Shown here in pieces: positions 6,682 to 13,619 of a stretch of DNA of 13,635 nt. The stretch comes from Candidatus Methanofilum arcanum (lineage in GTDB: Archaea > Halobacteriota > Methanomicrobia > Methanomicrobiales > Methanospirillaceae), in assembly GCA_031285085.1 (NCBI GenBank), contig JAITWW010000050.1, positions 1 to 13,635 on the forward strand, written 5' to 3'. The translations under genes were made by a program, and so were the position numbers. The stretch's first letter is position 1. The number at the start of each line of letters is the position of its first letter. Under the pieces are notes generated by a model. It saw nothing but the letters and a program-made list of their open reading frames with translations, did no database searches and was not told the DNA's origin.

Positions 6682-8394
6682 TTATCTTACAGGCACATTC
6701 ACCCTTTTGACACATTTCTCTCCAACAAATACAATAACCCAAGCGGTTGTCTTCTCTCTCAAAAATTCCCTGGTAGAAATATACTTCTTGATCTGCCCTT
6801 CTGCTTCAGCCAGTTTTTCCGCAATTTTTTTATGACCTGCTTCTGAGGTAGGATCTGGTACCTCTTTCTTTTTAAGATATTTCAGCTCAAAAACTTGGGT
6901 ATTCAGTTCAGGCGTATTTTCCAGTGGCAGAAGGATGAAATCAATATACTTTTTTTGTACCTCATACTCTGATTTAACAAGATACAAATCGCTCATTCCA
7001 GCATATATCATCATTGCCTGTTTGACCTCTTTTTCACTGAAATTCATATCATCACGATTAGACATTGAGGCAAGGTACCCTTCGACGAACTCTGTTAATT
7101 TCTCACATGAATTTTCATATGCAAGTTGATCCAGAGCCAATGCAACCTGATCAAAAGATGGAGCATAATTCGTTTCTTTGGAAATAATATCCGTCAAAAA
7201 TCCCAAATAAAGACCATTCATAGCTGTATTTGGGATTTGGAGTTTAACGTATCCTGGTTTACTATCTTTGATTGTCAAAAGACCAAGGTAAAATAGCAGG
7301 GATTTGAAGTCTTCTTCCCCAAACTTCCGACCGATAGAGAATCTTTCACTGAGTTTTGCGATGATATATCCATCTGACACAATTTTTTTAAGAATCTCTC
7401 GGTTTTGCATTGGGTTTTCAAATGTAATGAGATTCTCTAACTTCTTATAATCACTCACTGCATTGTAATCAAGCAGTGTATCTGGGGGTTCATGATAGCG
7501 TTGATACGATTTGAGATAGTAAAGCACCATGTCAGAGTTAAACACACGTATCTGTCCATTTTTACTAAAACAGTATCCGTTATAGTACTCTGTTAGGGTA
7601 TCCATAAGATCAGAAGGAAGTTCTTCTGGAAGAATGGTTTCCTTTATTAAGTGCTCTACTTCACTTTTCGTAAATCCCATCATTTCATTGAAGTTACGAT
7701 CCATTGACAGATTTTCGGAGATGTTAAACCCACTTATCAAACTATCAACTGTAATTGGCGAAACCCCTGTGATAAAAATTCTATCAACAATAGTTCCTGA
7801 GGCTAACTTCAGTCCTGCATACCATTTGCGAACAAATCCATCTCTGGATATTATCTTTTTATATGATTTCAGATTAGAACTTAGGAGTTCATTTGTGAAG
7901 TTGTCATACTCATCGATAATAATATAGATTTTTCCGTCACACGTTCTGCGAAATTCTCTGAAAAAGGTGGAAAGTTGTGCTGCAGGGCGACCCATTTTTA
8001 GATTAAGATCCAGATGATAAGTATCACAAAATGTAAGTAGCGCATCGTATATCTTGTTCGTGAAGCTCTCAAGTACGATCTCATCAGAATCTGTTTCGAT
8101 GTCAGAGAAATCAAACTTCAGAACATAATATGTGTTTCTTCTTGCCGTTGGATTTCGTCCGATATCTGTGCCTGAAAACAAGAGGTCAAAATTATCTTTC
8201 TGTGCTATATCATAGTAATATCCAAGTGTTGATGCAAATAAGCTTTTTCCAAATCGCCGTGGGCGTAAAAAAAGAAGATAATCTCCTGCATCCTCAAGAA
8301 AGCGAATATACATTGTTTTATCAACATAGGCACGCTCCTCTTCGATAATTTTCTTATAATCAGATACTCCATAAGGAATTTGTTTTGCAGGCAT
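6682..8394 (-). CDS. AAA-ATPase-like protein with C-terminal PD-(D/E)XK nuclease domain
   Basis: A 570-residue protein with the architecture of the AAA-ATPase_like (PF09820) plus PDDEXK_9 (PF08011) family. The family is common in gut bacteria and methanogens, often in many copies, and its biological role is not established. Seen: IPYGVSDYKKIIEEERAYVDK at the N-terminus; a degenerate P-loop, RPRRFGKSL (residues 44-52), which is the family's form of Walker A; Walker B IYIIIDEYDNF (156-166, D161/E162); and RIFITGVSPIT as the sensor-like strand. The C-terminal nuclease fold shows Glu476, IDFILLPL (Asp485), FELKYLKK (E503-x-K505) and QIKKY (Q534, Y538), so the catalytic residues are present. The ATG at 8394 lacks a Shine-Dalgarno. 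A TATA-like AATTATACC about 30 bp upstream suggests a leaderless message. No partner gene is adjacent, and neighbours on both sides face other ways. Confidence -1.
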   Translation of the reverse strand: MPAKQIPYGVSDYKKIIEEERAYVDKTMYIRFLEDAGDYLLFLRPRRFGKSLFASTLGYYYDIAQKDNFDLLFSGTDIGRNPTARRNTYYVLKFDFSDIETDSDEIVLESFTNKIYDALLTFCDTYHLDLNLKMGRPAAQLSTFFREFRRTCDGKIYIIIDEYDNFTNELLSSNLKSYKKIISRDGFVRKWYAGLKLASGTIVDRIFITGVSPITVDSLISGFNISENLSMDRNFNEMMGFTKSEVEHLIKETILPEELPSDLMDTLTEYYNGYCFSKNGQIRVFNSDMVLYYLKSYQRYHEPPDTLLDYNAVSDYKKLENLITFENPMQNREILKKIVSDGYIIAKLSERFSIGRKFGEEDFKSLLFYLGLLTIKDSKPGYVKLQIPNTAMNGLYLGFLTDIISKETNYAPSFDQVALALDQLAYENSCEKLTEFVEGYLASMSNRDDMNFSEKEVKQAMMIYAGMSDLYLVKSEYEVQKKYIDFILLPLENTPELNTQVFELKYLKKKEVPDPTSEAGHKKIAEKLAEAEGQIKKYISTREFLREKTTAWVIVFVGEKCVKRVNVPVR

Positions 8395-8427
8395 GATGGA
8401 GTAATAGCTTTTGCGTTGGTATAATTT

Positions 8428-8458
8428 TTGTGCAACTGCCTAATCTAGACAGGCACAA
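8428..8458 (-). promoter_or_regulatory. Inverted repeat at the promoter of the ATPase/nuclease gene
   Basis: TTGTGC (8428-8433) pairs with GCACAA (8453-8458), and alternatively TGCCT (8437-8441) with AGGCA (8451-8455). The structure lies 34-64 bp upstream of the minus-strand ATG at 8394, adjoining the TATA-like AATTATACC (complement of about 8419-8427). An operator for that gene is plausible. The rest of the 8395-8599 gap shows nothing I can name beyond AT-rich sequence and a T-run at 8476-8485. Confidence -1.
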
Positions 8459-8599
8459 TGAGTTGATCCTCCCTTTCTTTTTTGCGAAATGAAGAGCAAA
8501 CGATGAGAATTGCAATAAAATTGATGTTCTAAATATCTTGAATACCACTACAGCATCACCAGGCTAAAGATGTGCTATCTCTGCAACACAGCATTGTAA

Positions 8600-9133
8600 T
8601 TGTGTTGTTTATATGCATATGTATCCCTAGCTTACAGTGCTGTTTCAAATCCAGAATCTGCTGGCCTCACAGAAGAAAAGTGAGCACACCAAAGAAAGTG
8701 AGCACACCAAAGAATTACTAAGCGCTGAAGACTGGTTTGAAACTGGTACTATTTACTTTGATAATGGCGAGTGGAATGATGCAACTGGATCATGGTGTAA
8801 TGCAATGTATTTTCTCCAAAGTTCTCTGCAAATGCATGGTATAATATCGGATTTGCATATGCTAAGGCTGAGCAATACACTGATGCAATCAAAACATGGG
8901 AAACTGCTGTTGCACTTCAACCAGACGCTGTAATGGCGTGGGTAAATCTTGGAATTGCATATGATTTTTTGGGTATGCCTGATAAATCTCTGGAAGCGCA
9001 CGGCATGGCCATAAAAGCGCGTGTAGCAAACCCAGCAACTCCTGATTCAATTCCTGATCCAACTCAGAGTTCTCCAGGATTTTGGGCACTCTTTGCACTC
9101 GCTGGTTTTGGAACAGTAGCACTGTTTAGATGA
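8600..9133 (+). pseudogene. Secreted TPR protein with PGF-CTERM-like anchor, frameshifted
   Basis: Remains of a surface-anchored tetratricopeptide repeat protein. In one frame 8637-8801 encodes SAEDWFETGTIYFDNGEWND..., the start of a TPR. From about 8804 the frame two positions along continues it as VFSPKFSANAWYNIGFAYAK, then a TPR ending ETAVALQPDAV and a third repeat, WVNLGIAYDFLGMPDKSLEAH. Loss of one base near 8802-8810 explains the break. A Pro/Ser/Thr-rich linker follows, and the last 20 residues are PGF, a hydrophobic stretch and a final Arg: the layout of archaeosortase-processed PGF-CTERM tails. Upstream, VSLAYSAVSNPESAG (8621-8665) in the later frame looks like the end of a signal peptide but stops at 8681. 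At least two frame changes are thus needed to restore a whole protein. True decay is likelier than error, though errors cannot be excluded. Confidence -1.
8677..8714 (+). repeat. 18-bp tandem duplication in the TPR pseudogene
   Basis: An 18-bp period repeated 2.1 times, with core GTGAGCACACCAAAG at 8680-8694 and 8698-8712. Being a multiple of three, it duplicates the hexapeptide SEHTKE without changing frame. It sits exactly where the signal-peptide frame (stop at 8681) and the first TPR frame would have to be joined. Confidence -1.
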
Positions 9134-9151
9134 TAAGTGAATAAGTGAAGT

Positions 9152-9194
9152 AAAAAGAAGTGAAAAATCACGAGTAACACTCACTACTTTTTTT
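9152..9194 (+). terminator. Long hairpin with T-run after the TPR pseudogene
   Basis: AAAAAGAAGTGA (9152-9163) and TCACTACTTTTT (9181-9192) pair over 12 bp with one mismatch around a 17-nt loop, and the right arm runs into a seven-T tract. The left side holds three AAGTGA copies (9135, 9143, 9158), and GTGA-AAAA-TCAC (9160-9171) is an alternative small hairpin. It lies between convergent genes and could serve both. The rest of the gap to 9340 is AT-rich with no gene seen. Confidence -1.
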
Positions 9195-9340
9195 AGTTCT
9201 TTAGGCGCCTGTTTCTTTATTTTATATAGTTTTAAAATATTAAAGTGTTTGAAATTATTTGATAAAACTAACTACTTTCATAATTATTAAACATTGAAAA
9301 GAAAAAGATGCCAACTCTTGCTGTGAAGAGCATACTCTCA

Positions 9341-9592
9341 TTACATTCGTGAGAGGTAGCGATCTACAACGATATAATCTTTGATGTCCCGAACAGACTC
9401 GAATGGAATAAGCATACGCTCTCCATCCATTTGATACCCAGAGACATCAAAACTCGGATCTGGAATGAGTACGATCTCTGTAATCTGCCCACTTTCGGCG
9501 TCAACAAGGATATTTTTCAGCACACCAAGTACTTTTCCATCATTTGTTATGATCTGTTTTTTAGCAAGAGTACGTGTAAGAATTGGCTTCAT
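9341..9592 (-). CDS. PRC-barrel domain protein
   Basis: An 83-residue protein made almost wholly of one PRC-barrel, a small beta-barrel related to the RimM and photosynthetic reaction-centre H-subunit domains. The pattern LAKKQIITNDGKVLGVLKNI (residues 9-28), an acidic-small turn, then ITEIVLIPDP and MLIPFESVRDIKDYIVVD is typical: a 'mark the position, keep the constant' barrel with a closing strand after IPFESV. Stand-alone PRC-barrel proteins are frequent in methanogens and are thought to be RNA-processing or protein-interaction modules, but no specific role is known. It starts at ATG 9592-9590 with no obvious Shine-Dalgarno. It lies 96 bp downstream of the SUI1 gene on the same strand, so cotranscription is possible. 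Full length, with no sign of damage. Confidence -1.
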   Translation of the reverse strand: MKPILTRTLAKKQIITNDGKVLGVLKNILVDAESGQITEIVLIPDPSFDVSGYQMDGERMLIPFESVRDIKDYIVVDRYLSRM

Positions 9593-9688
9593 AGTATTAC
9601 ATTTGAGCTTCTTTCATAAAATAAATTCTGATATTACAAGCTTATTCCTGTTCGATGCAACATAGAAAAAGAAAGCATAGAGATAGTA

Positions 9689-9994
9689 TCAGTTTAATTT
9701 ATCTACTGCATATCCCTTCGCTTCAAGGAGATCAAGCACACGGGTGCGGTGATTTCCTTGGAGTTCAATTGAACTCCCTTTTACCGTCCCTCCGCATGCC
9801 AGCTTATTTTTGAGAAATTTAGAGAGATCTTCGAGATCAATATCTGTTGGATCAAGACCTTCTATTACCGTGACTTCTTTACCATATCTTCTTTTATTCA
9901 CTTTAACATTAATTCTTTGCTGCTCTTTTGCAACTTCTTCGCAAATGCACAGCTCCTTTGGTAGCCCGCATGTGGAGCAAATACCACCGTTCAT
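9689..9994 (-). CDS. Archaeal translation initiation factor aIF1 (SUI1 homologue)
   Basis: A 101-residue small-subunit ribosome factor that helps select the start codon during translation initiation. The N-terminus holds a zinc knuckle, CSTCGLPKELCIC, with Cys6, Cys9, Cys16 and Cys18 (CxxC-x6-CxC), found in the archaeal form and absent from bacterial YciH. The SUI1 fold follows: NVKVNKRRYGKEVTVIEGLD, then IDLEDLSKFLKNKLACGGTV, which carries the conserved LACGGTVK turn, then IELQGNHRTRVLDLLEAKGY. The length is normal for the archaeal protein. The ATG at 9994 is the only start before the zinc knuckle. It shares a divergent, symmetric promoter with cbiP; the predicted transcript leader is only about 20 nt with no clear Shine-Dalgarno. 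Assignment is secure. Confidence -1.
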   Translation of the reverse strand: MNGGICSTCGLPKELCICEEVAKEQQRINVKVNKRRYGKEVTVIEGLDPTDIDLEDLSKFLKNKLACGGTVKGSSIELQGNHRTRVLDLLEAKGYAVDKLN

Positions 9995-10036
9995 TACTAT
10001 ATCATTTACGTATTTCCATATAATTCTTGGCCTTTC

Positions 10037-10069
10037 TTATATCATAGCAAGAGGTATGATATAAAAATA
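10037..10069. promoter_or_regulatory. Symmetric divergent promoter between SUI1 and cbiP
   Basis: TTATATCATA (10037-10046) and TATGATATAA (10055-10064) are a perfect 10-bp inverted repeat with an 8-bp spacer, GCAAGAGG. Each arm contains one outward-facing TATA box: GATATAAAAATA (10058-10069) for cbiP and GATATAAG on the complement for SUI1. Predicted starts are near 10090 (plus) and 10012 (minus). It is either simply a mirrored promoter or an operator covering both TATA boxes. Confidence -1.
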
Positions 10070-10111
10070 CGAGTGTCCATATTCCATGCAACCCTACACA
10101 TGCTCACTTAC

Positions 10112-11620
10112 ATGTCGGTCATGATCTTTGGAACCGCCTCACATGTTGGAAAAAGTACCATTGCGGCGGGAATATTACGGTTGCTCATTCGGCGGGGGAT
10201 ATCATGTGCTCCATTTAAATCTCAAAATATGAGCCTGAACTCCTGGATTACTGAAGACGGAGATGAGATCGGTATTGCACAAGCGATGCAGGCTCATGCT
10301 GCACGGTGCCCACCATCTGCGTTGATGAATCCTGTTTTACTCAAGCCAAAAGGGAAGCATAGCTCACAGGTAATCCTGCTTGGAAAGCCATATCTTGATA
10401 CCAGCGCAGAGACATATTTCACCATTACACCCTCTCTTCTTCCTCATTGCCTTACCGCGGCACAAACTCTCACTGAACAGTACACAAACCTCGTTATTGA
10501 AGGTGCAGGCAGTGTTGCAGAGTTGAATCTTTATGAACGTGACATTGCAAACATTGGAATTGCTCGCGCTCTTCAATACCCCATTATCCTTGTTGCAGAT
10601 ATTGAGCGAGGTGGCGTGTTTGCCCAGGTATATGGCACGATATCGCTCCTTCCCCCAGATATTAAGCCACTTGTTCAAGGGGTCATTATTAACAAGTTTC
10701 AGGGAGATCCTGCATTATTTACAGAAGGTATTGCAATTTTGGAGAAACTTTGTCATGTTCCGGTGCTTGGTGTGGTGCCGTACATTCATCTTGATATTCC
10801 TGATGAAGACTCACTCTCTTTACGTGATCGCAAAGTGCAAAGGAGATTTCCGTCAGATGCTAAAGAATGTGTGCGTATTGCAATTATTCGATTGCCCTAT
10901 ATCTCAAATTTTACTGACTATGCGCTTCTTGAGTCAGATCCACATGCTTTTGTCTCATATGTGCTACCTGGAGAGGATTTAGCGGAATATGATGCCATTA
11001 TTCTTCCAGGTACAAAAAATACCATCTGTGACTTACGCACGCTGCAAGAGACAGGAACTGCTGATGCAATCATTGCTGCTGCGAAGCGAGGGGTTGTGAT
11101 TATTGGTATCTGCGGAGGGTATCAGATGCTTGGCTGTGCTTTGCATGATTCTGGTGTTGAAGAACAAGAGGGAGTCTACAAAGGCCTTGGTTTGCTGCCC
11201 TGTATTACCGTGTTTGACTCATATGAGAAGATAACAACACAGGTAACGAGAACATCATCTGGCTTTGGTCCAGTTCTCTCACGTATGGATACCGTCTTTG
11301 GCTATGAGATTCACATGGGCATCACAAAGAGAGTTCATAATGGATGTGAGAATGCTTTGTGTGCAGATGTGATTCATTCTGCATTTGAAGATGAAGGGAC
11401 CGTCTCTGATTCTGGGCTTGTCATAGGAACTTACCTGCATGGGCTTTTCACAAACCAAAACGCAGCGAGTGCATTGATATCCTATCTTTGTGAGAAAAAA
11501 GGGCACTCATATACCAAACCAGAGCCGCCACCAAGCCATGCAGATCCCTATGACACACTTGCTGATCATCTTGAACTTCATCTTGATATTCAGCAGATTC
11601 TTCGACACTTTGAATACTGA
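10112..11620 (+). CDS. cbiP: Cobyric acid synthase, glutamine-hydrolysing
   Basis: Amidates the b, d, e and g carboxylates of adenosylcobyrinic acid a,c-diamide with glutamine and ATP to give adenosylcobyric acid, a late step in the corrinoid synthesis needed for methanogen methyltransferases. From ATG 10112 it has 502 residues, the usual length. The N-terminal amidoligase domain shows FGTASHVGKSTIAAG (P-loop-like), APFKSQNMSLNS, NPVLLKPKG, LVIEGAGSVAELNL, VADIERGGVFAQ, GVIINKFQGD and GVVPYIHLDIPDEDS. The class I glutamine amidotransferase domain has GICGGYQMLG with nucleophile Cys334, and GTYLHGLF with His443. The reading frame opens at GTG 10073, but the TATA box at 10058-10069 would start transcription after that. 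ATG 10112 (or 10121) lies at the normal distance before the P-loop. No Shine-Dalgarno is seen. No other cobalamin gene is in the window. Confidence -1.
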   Translation: MSVMIFGTASHVGKSTIAAGILRLLIRRGISCAPFKSQNMSLNSWITEDGDEIGIAQAMQAHAARCPPSALMNPVLLKPKGKHSSQVILLGKPYLDTSAETYFTITPSLLPHCLTAAQTLTEQYTNLVIEGAGSVAELNLYERDIANIGIARALQYPIILVADIERGGVFAQVYGTISLLPPDIKPLVQGVIINKFQGDPALFTEGIAILEKLCHVPVLGVVPYIHLDIPDEDSLSLRDRKVQRRFPSDAKECVRIAIIRLPYISNFTDYALLESDPHAFVSYVLPGEDLAEYDAIILPGTKNTICDLRTLQETGTADAIIAAAKRGVVIIGICGGYQMLGCALHDSGVEEQEGVYKGLGLLPCITVFDSYEKITTQVTRTSSGFGPVLSRMDTVFGYEIHMGITKRVHNGCENALCADVIHSAFEDEGTVSDSGLVIGTYLHGLFTNQNAASALISYLCEKKGHSYTKPEPPPSHADPYDTLADHLELHLDIQQILRHFEY

Positions 11621-11657
11621 TTGTACTGATACAACTACTGATTAGTCAGGAATTAGA

Positions 11658-12107
11658 ATGGCAATACGGGTATCATTAGAGATAGAGAGAGATGTGCGTG
11701 ATGCTATTGAGAGATATGCACGAGAAAATGGATTAGATGTCAGCTCTTCCATGCAGGATCTTCTTATGAAAGGGATTGCTGCTGCATATTCTGGAAAAAA
11801 TTATGACCTTGATCTTTTGAAAAACCAAGGCAATGAAGAGTATCGCCAAATATTGGAAAATACAAGCGATATCCATGCTCAAGTCACAGAGCTAGTAGCA
11901 GAGCTCAAGTTAATGCATCATCTCCTTGAGAGCGGATGGAAGCCAAATGAGACATTTGTTGTACAAAAGAGGGAGATATGGACTCAAGTTATGTGGCGTG
12001 TGAAAGAGCTGATCATTTCAGCTGCGCGACCATTCATGCCAAAAGCACCAGATACAAAGCAGATAACAGAGCACGATTATCAGCAGAAACGTCGCCGTCA
12101 GATGTAA
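11658..12107 (+). CDS. Unrecognised protein with RHH-like N-terminus
   Basis: A 149-residue protein I do not recognise. Residues 1-43 (MAIRVSLEIERDVRDAIERY, then a helix SSSMQDLLMKGIAAA) have the strand-helix-helix outline of a ribbon-helix-helix DNA-binding domain of the Arc/MetJ type, including the helix-capping Ser run between the helices. The middle (about 65-95) is a long amphipathic, probably coiled-coil helix (ILENTSDIHAQVTELVAELK). It is followed by a Trp-containing, partly hydrophobic helix (VMWRVKELIISAARPF, about 112-127) and a basic tail (QQKRRRQM). There is no clear signal peptide or transmembrane span. The ATG at 11658 has AGGA about 7 nt upstream. It begins 37 bp after cbiP on the same strand and could be cotranscribed, though no metabolic link is evident. 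A T7 run at 12113-12119 follows. A regulator, perhaps an antitoxin-like one, is possible but unproven. Confidence -1.
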   Translation: MAIRVSLEIERDVRDAIERYARENGLDVSSSMQDLLMKGIAAAYSGKNYDLDLLKNQGNEEYRQILENTSDIHAQVTELVAELKLMHHLLESGWKPNETFVVQKREIWTQVMWRVKELIISAARPFMPKAPDTKQITEHDYQQKRRRQM

Positions 12108-12217
12108 AATGCTTTTTTTATTTAAATTACTCCTTTATCCCCTGTTTTGCACCCACAATTAAAATCATATTCCTGCAAAAAGTTCATAATATTGTGACAC
12201 GTGAGTTACAGGATATC

Positions 12218-12246
12218 GTTCACGAAATGATTATCATTCATTGAAC
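12218..12246 (+). promoter_or_regulatory. 29-bp dyad upstream of the HTH-ImmA gene, candidate operator
   Basis: GTTCA-N3-AATGAT-N-ATCATT-N3-TGAAC is symmetric about 12232: 11 of 14 base pairs match, in two blocks one helical turn apart. An overlapping repeat, GTGAGTT (12201-12207) and AACTCAC (12244-12250), uses the same right flank. The dyad ends 55 bp before the ATG at 12302, in a 194-bp gap with no other gene. The block spacing suits a dimeric HTH protein. The Shine-Dalgarno of the gene is AGAGGTG at 12291-12297. Confidence -1.
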
Positions 12247-12301
12247 TCACATTGTACTAACTAAGTTGAGACATAGTGCTTACTCATAAAAGAGGTGTTT
12301 T

Positions 12302-13468
12302 ATGGCTGGAATTCGTGTGAAAGTTGAACCCGCTACCATAAATTGGGTTATTGAAAATATTCCACCAGACGAAATGCCTTCAGATATTCTTTCTACTCTT
12401 GAAGGTTGGAGAGAAGGACTTGTTCAACCAACTTTAAACCAAGTAAAAACTCTAAGCCGGAAAATTCATATTCCTTTTGGTTACTTTTTTCTGAGCTCCC
12501 CTCCAAAAGAAGAACTGCCCATCTTAGAGTATCGGACGATTGGTAGTGCTGCAGTGAAACCCCCCAGTCGCAACCTTGTTGATATCATAAAATCTGCAGA
12601 ACATATGCAAGATTGGATGCGGGATTATCTTATTGATGCTGGAAGTGATGTCCTTCATTTCGTTGGTGCAGGCAAAAATATTTGCTCTGCACTTGAACTT
12701 GCTGAGTTGATTCGAAAAGATTTAGGCTTAGCAACTGAGTGGTACACTGATAGCAAAGATGCAGTAGATAGTTTTAAAATTATAAGGAAGAGATTGGAGA
12801 ACGTTGGGGTTCTTGTTTTTATAAATGGCGTTGTTGGCGCTAATACGCAGCGAAAGTTGGATATTGATGTGTTTCGAGCTTTCACTCTTATTGATGAGTA
12901 CGCTCCCTTAATCTTTATTAACAGAAATGATTCAGATGGAGCTAGATTGTTTTCCCTCCTTCACGAGGTAGTGCACATCTGGTTAGGTATTGCTAGTTTT
13001 TACAATGAAAAAGATGGCACCGTTACTAACACAAGCGATATTGAGAGGTTATGTAATGCGGTTACTGCTGAAATTTTAGTTCCAAATCGAATTTTTAAGG
13101 AAAAATGGGAGTTATATAGTCAACACTTTCCTGAAAAAAGTGTCGTGAAAAAATTAGCAGATATGTTTAAATGTGGTATCATTGTTATTGCTCGCCGTGC
13201 GAAAGATAACAATTATATAAACAAATCTCAATACCAAGAAATCGTGGATATGGCCATCGATATCTACAATAAACAAAAGGAGAAACGTAAAAGTGGTGGT
13301 GGAAACTTTTATCGTACAGCTGCATCTCGATATGATTCCCGATTTTTGTTGGCATTAGATAACAGCATCAAAGAAAGAAAGACACAATACCCTGATGCTT
13401 ATCGGCTAATTGGTTTCAATAGAACCTCTTTTTCTCATTTATTAGAAACGGTGAGAGGAGGAGTTTAG
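12302..13468 (+). CDS. HTH-ImmA/IrrE family zinc metallopeptidase (toxin-antitoxin/phage-regulator type)
   Basis: A 388-residue, probably cytoplasmic protein of the ImmA/IrrE (Peptidase_M78, COG2856) family. Residues 24-68 (EMPSDILSTLEGWREGLVQP, QVKTLSRKIHIPFGYFFLS) are a divergent XRE-type HTH, followed by the family's LPILEYRTIG linker. The peptidase domain has the zincin motif LLHEVVHIWLG (His221, Glu222, His225), and CNAVTAEILVP (Glu257) is the likely third ligand. The C-terminal GGGNFYRTAASRYDSRFLLA and DAYRLIGFN segments are typical of the long ImmA form that is often paired with a DUF4411 PIN-like protein in toxin-antitoxin or mobile-element modules. ImmA itself cleaves a phage repressor, and IrrE/DdrO is the Deinococcus pair. 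Here no repressor precedes the gene and no DUF4411 start appears in the 167 bp after it. The ATG has AGAGGTG 4 nt upstream. The peptidase appears active by its residues; its target is unknown. Confidence -1.
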   Translation: MAGIRVKVEPATINWVIENIPPDEMPSDILSTLEGWREGLVQPTLNQVKTLSRKIHIPFGYFFLSSPPKEELPILEYRTIGSAAVKPPSRNLVDIIKSAEHMQDWMRDYLIDAGSDVLHFVGAGKNICSALELAELIRKDLGLATEWYTDSKDAVDSFKIIRKRLENVGVLVFINGVVGANTQRKLDIDVFRAFTLIDEYAPLIFINRNDSDGARLFSLLHEVVHIWLGIASFYNEKDGTVTNTSDIERLCNAVTAEILVPNRIFKEKWELYSQHFPEKSVVKKLADMFKCGIIVIARRAKDNNYINKSQYQEIVDMAIDIYNKQKEKRKSGGGNFYRTAASRYDSRFLLALDNSIKERKTQYPDAYRLIGFNRTSFSHLLETVRGGV

Positions 13469-13575
13469 AGACATAGAAAAAATAAAAAGGGAAAAAAAGA
13501 ACTGCGAAATGTGGGTAAGAATACCCTCCATATAGACATAACAACAGATCAACTTACACAGAGATGAACGTTTTG

Positions 13576-13619
13576 ACAGGGTATTTCATTCACTATACCT
13601 GTTCATTTCTCCCTTTTTT
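13576..13619 (+). terminator. Imperfect hairpin plus T-run
   Basis: ACAGGGTAT (13576-13584) pairs with ATACCTGT (13595-13602) with one bulged G and a 10-nt loop, and six T follow at 13614-13619. Outside it ATGAAC (13564-13569) can pair with GTTCAT (13601-13606) instead. A second small hairpin, GGGTA-AGAA-TACCC, lies at 13513-13526. No coding region is seen in 13469-13635. Probably the end of the HTH-ImmA transcript; function inferred. Confidence -1.

Noticed and set aside
8889..9122. Minus-strand 77-residue open frame with Leu/Glu-rich repeats
   Set aside because: It is the complement of the TPR repeats and the PGF tail; the sense strand explains the sequence better.
10073..10111. Extra 13 N-terminal residues of cbiP from a GTG start
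   Set aside because: The GTG lies only a few bases after the TATA box, before the expected transcript start; family members begin just before the P-loop.
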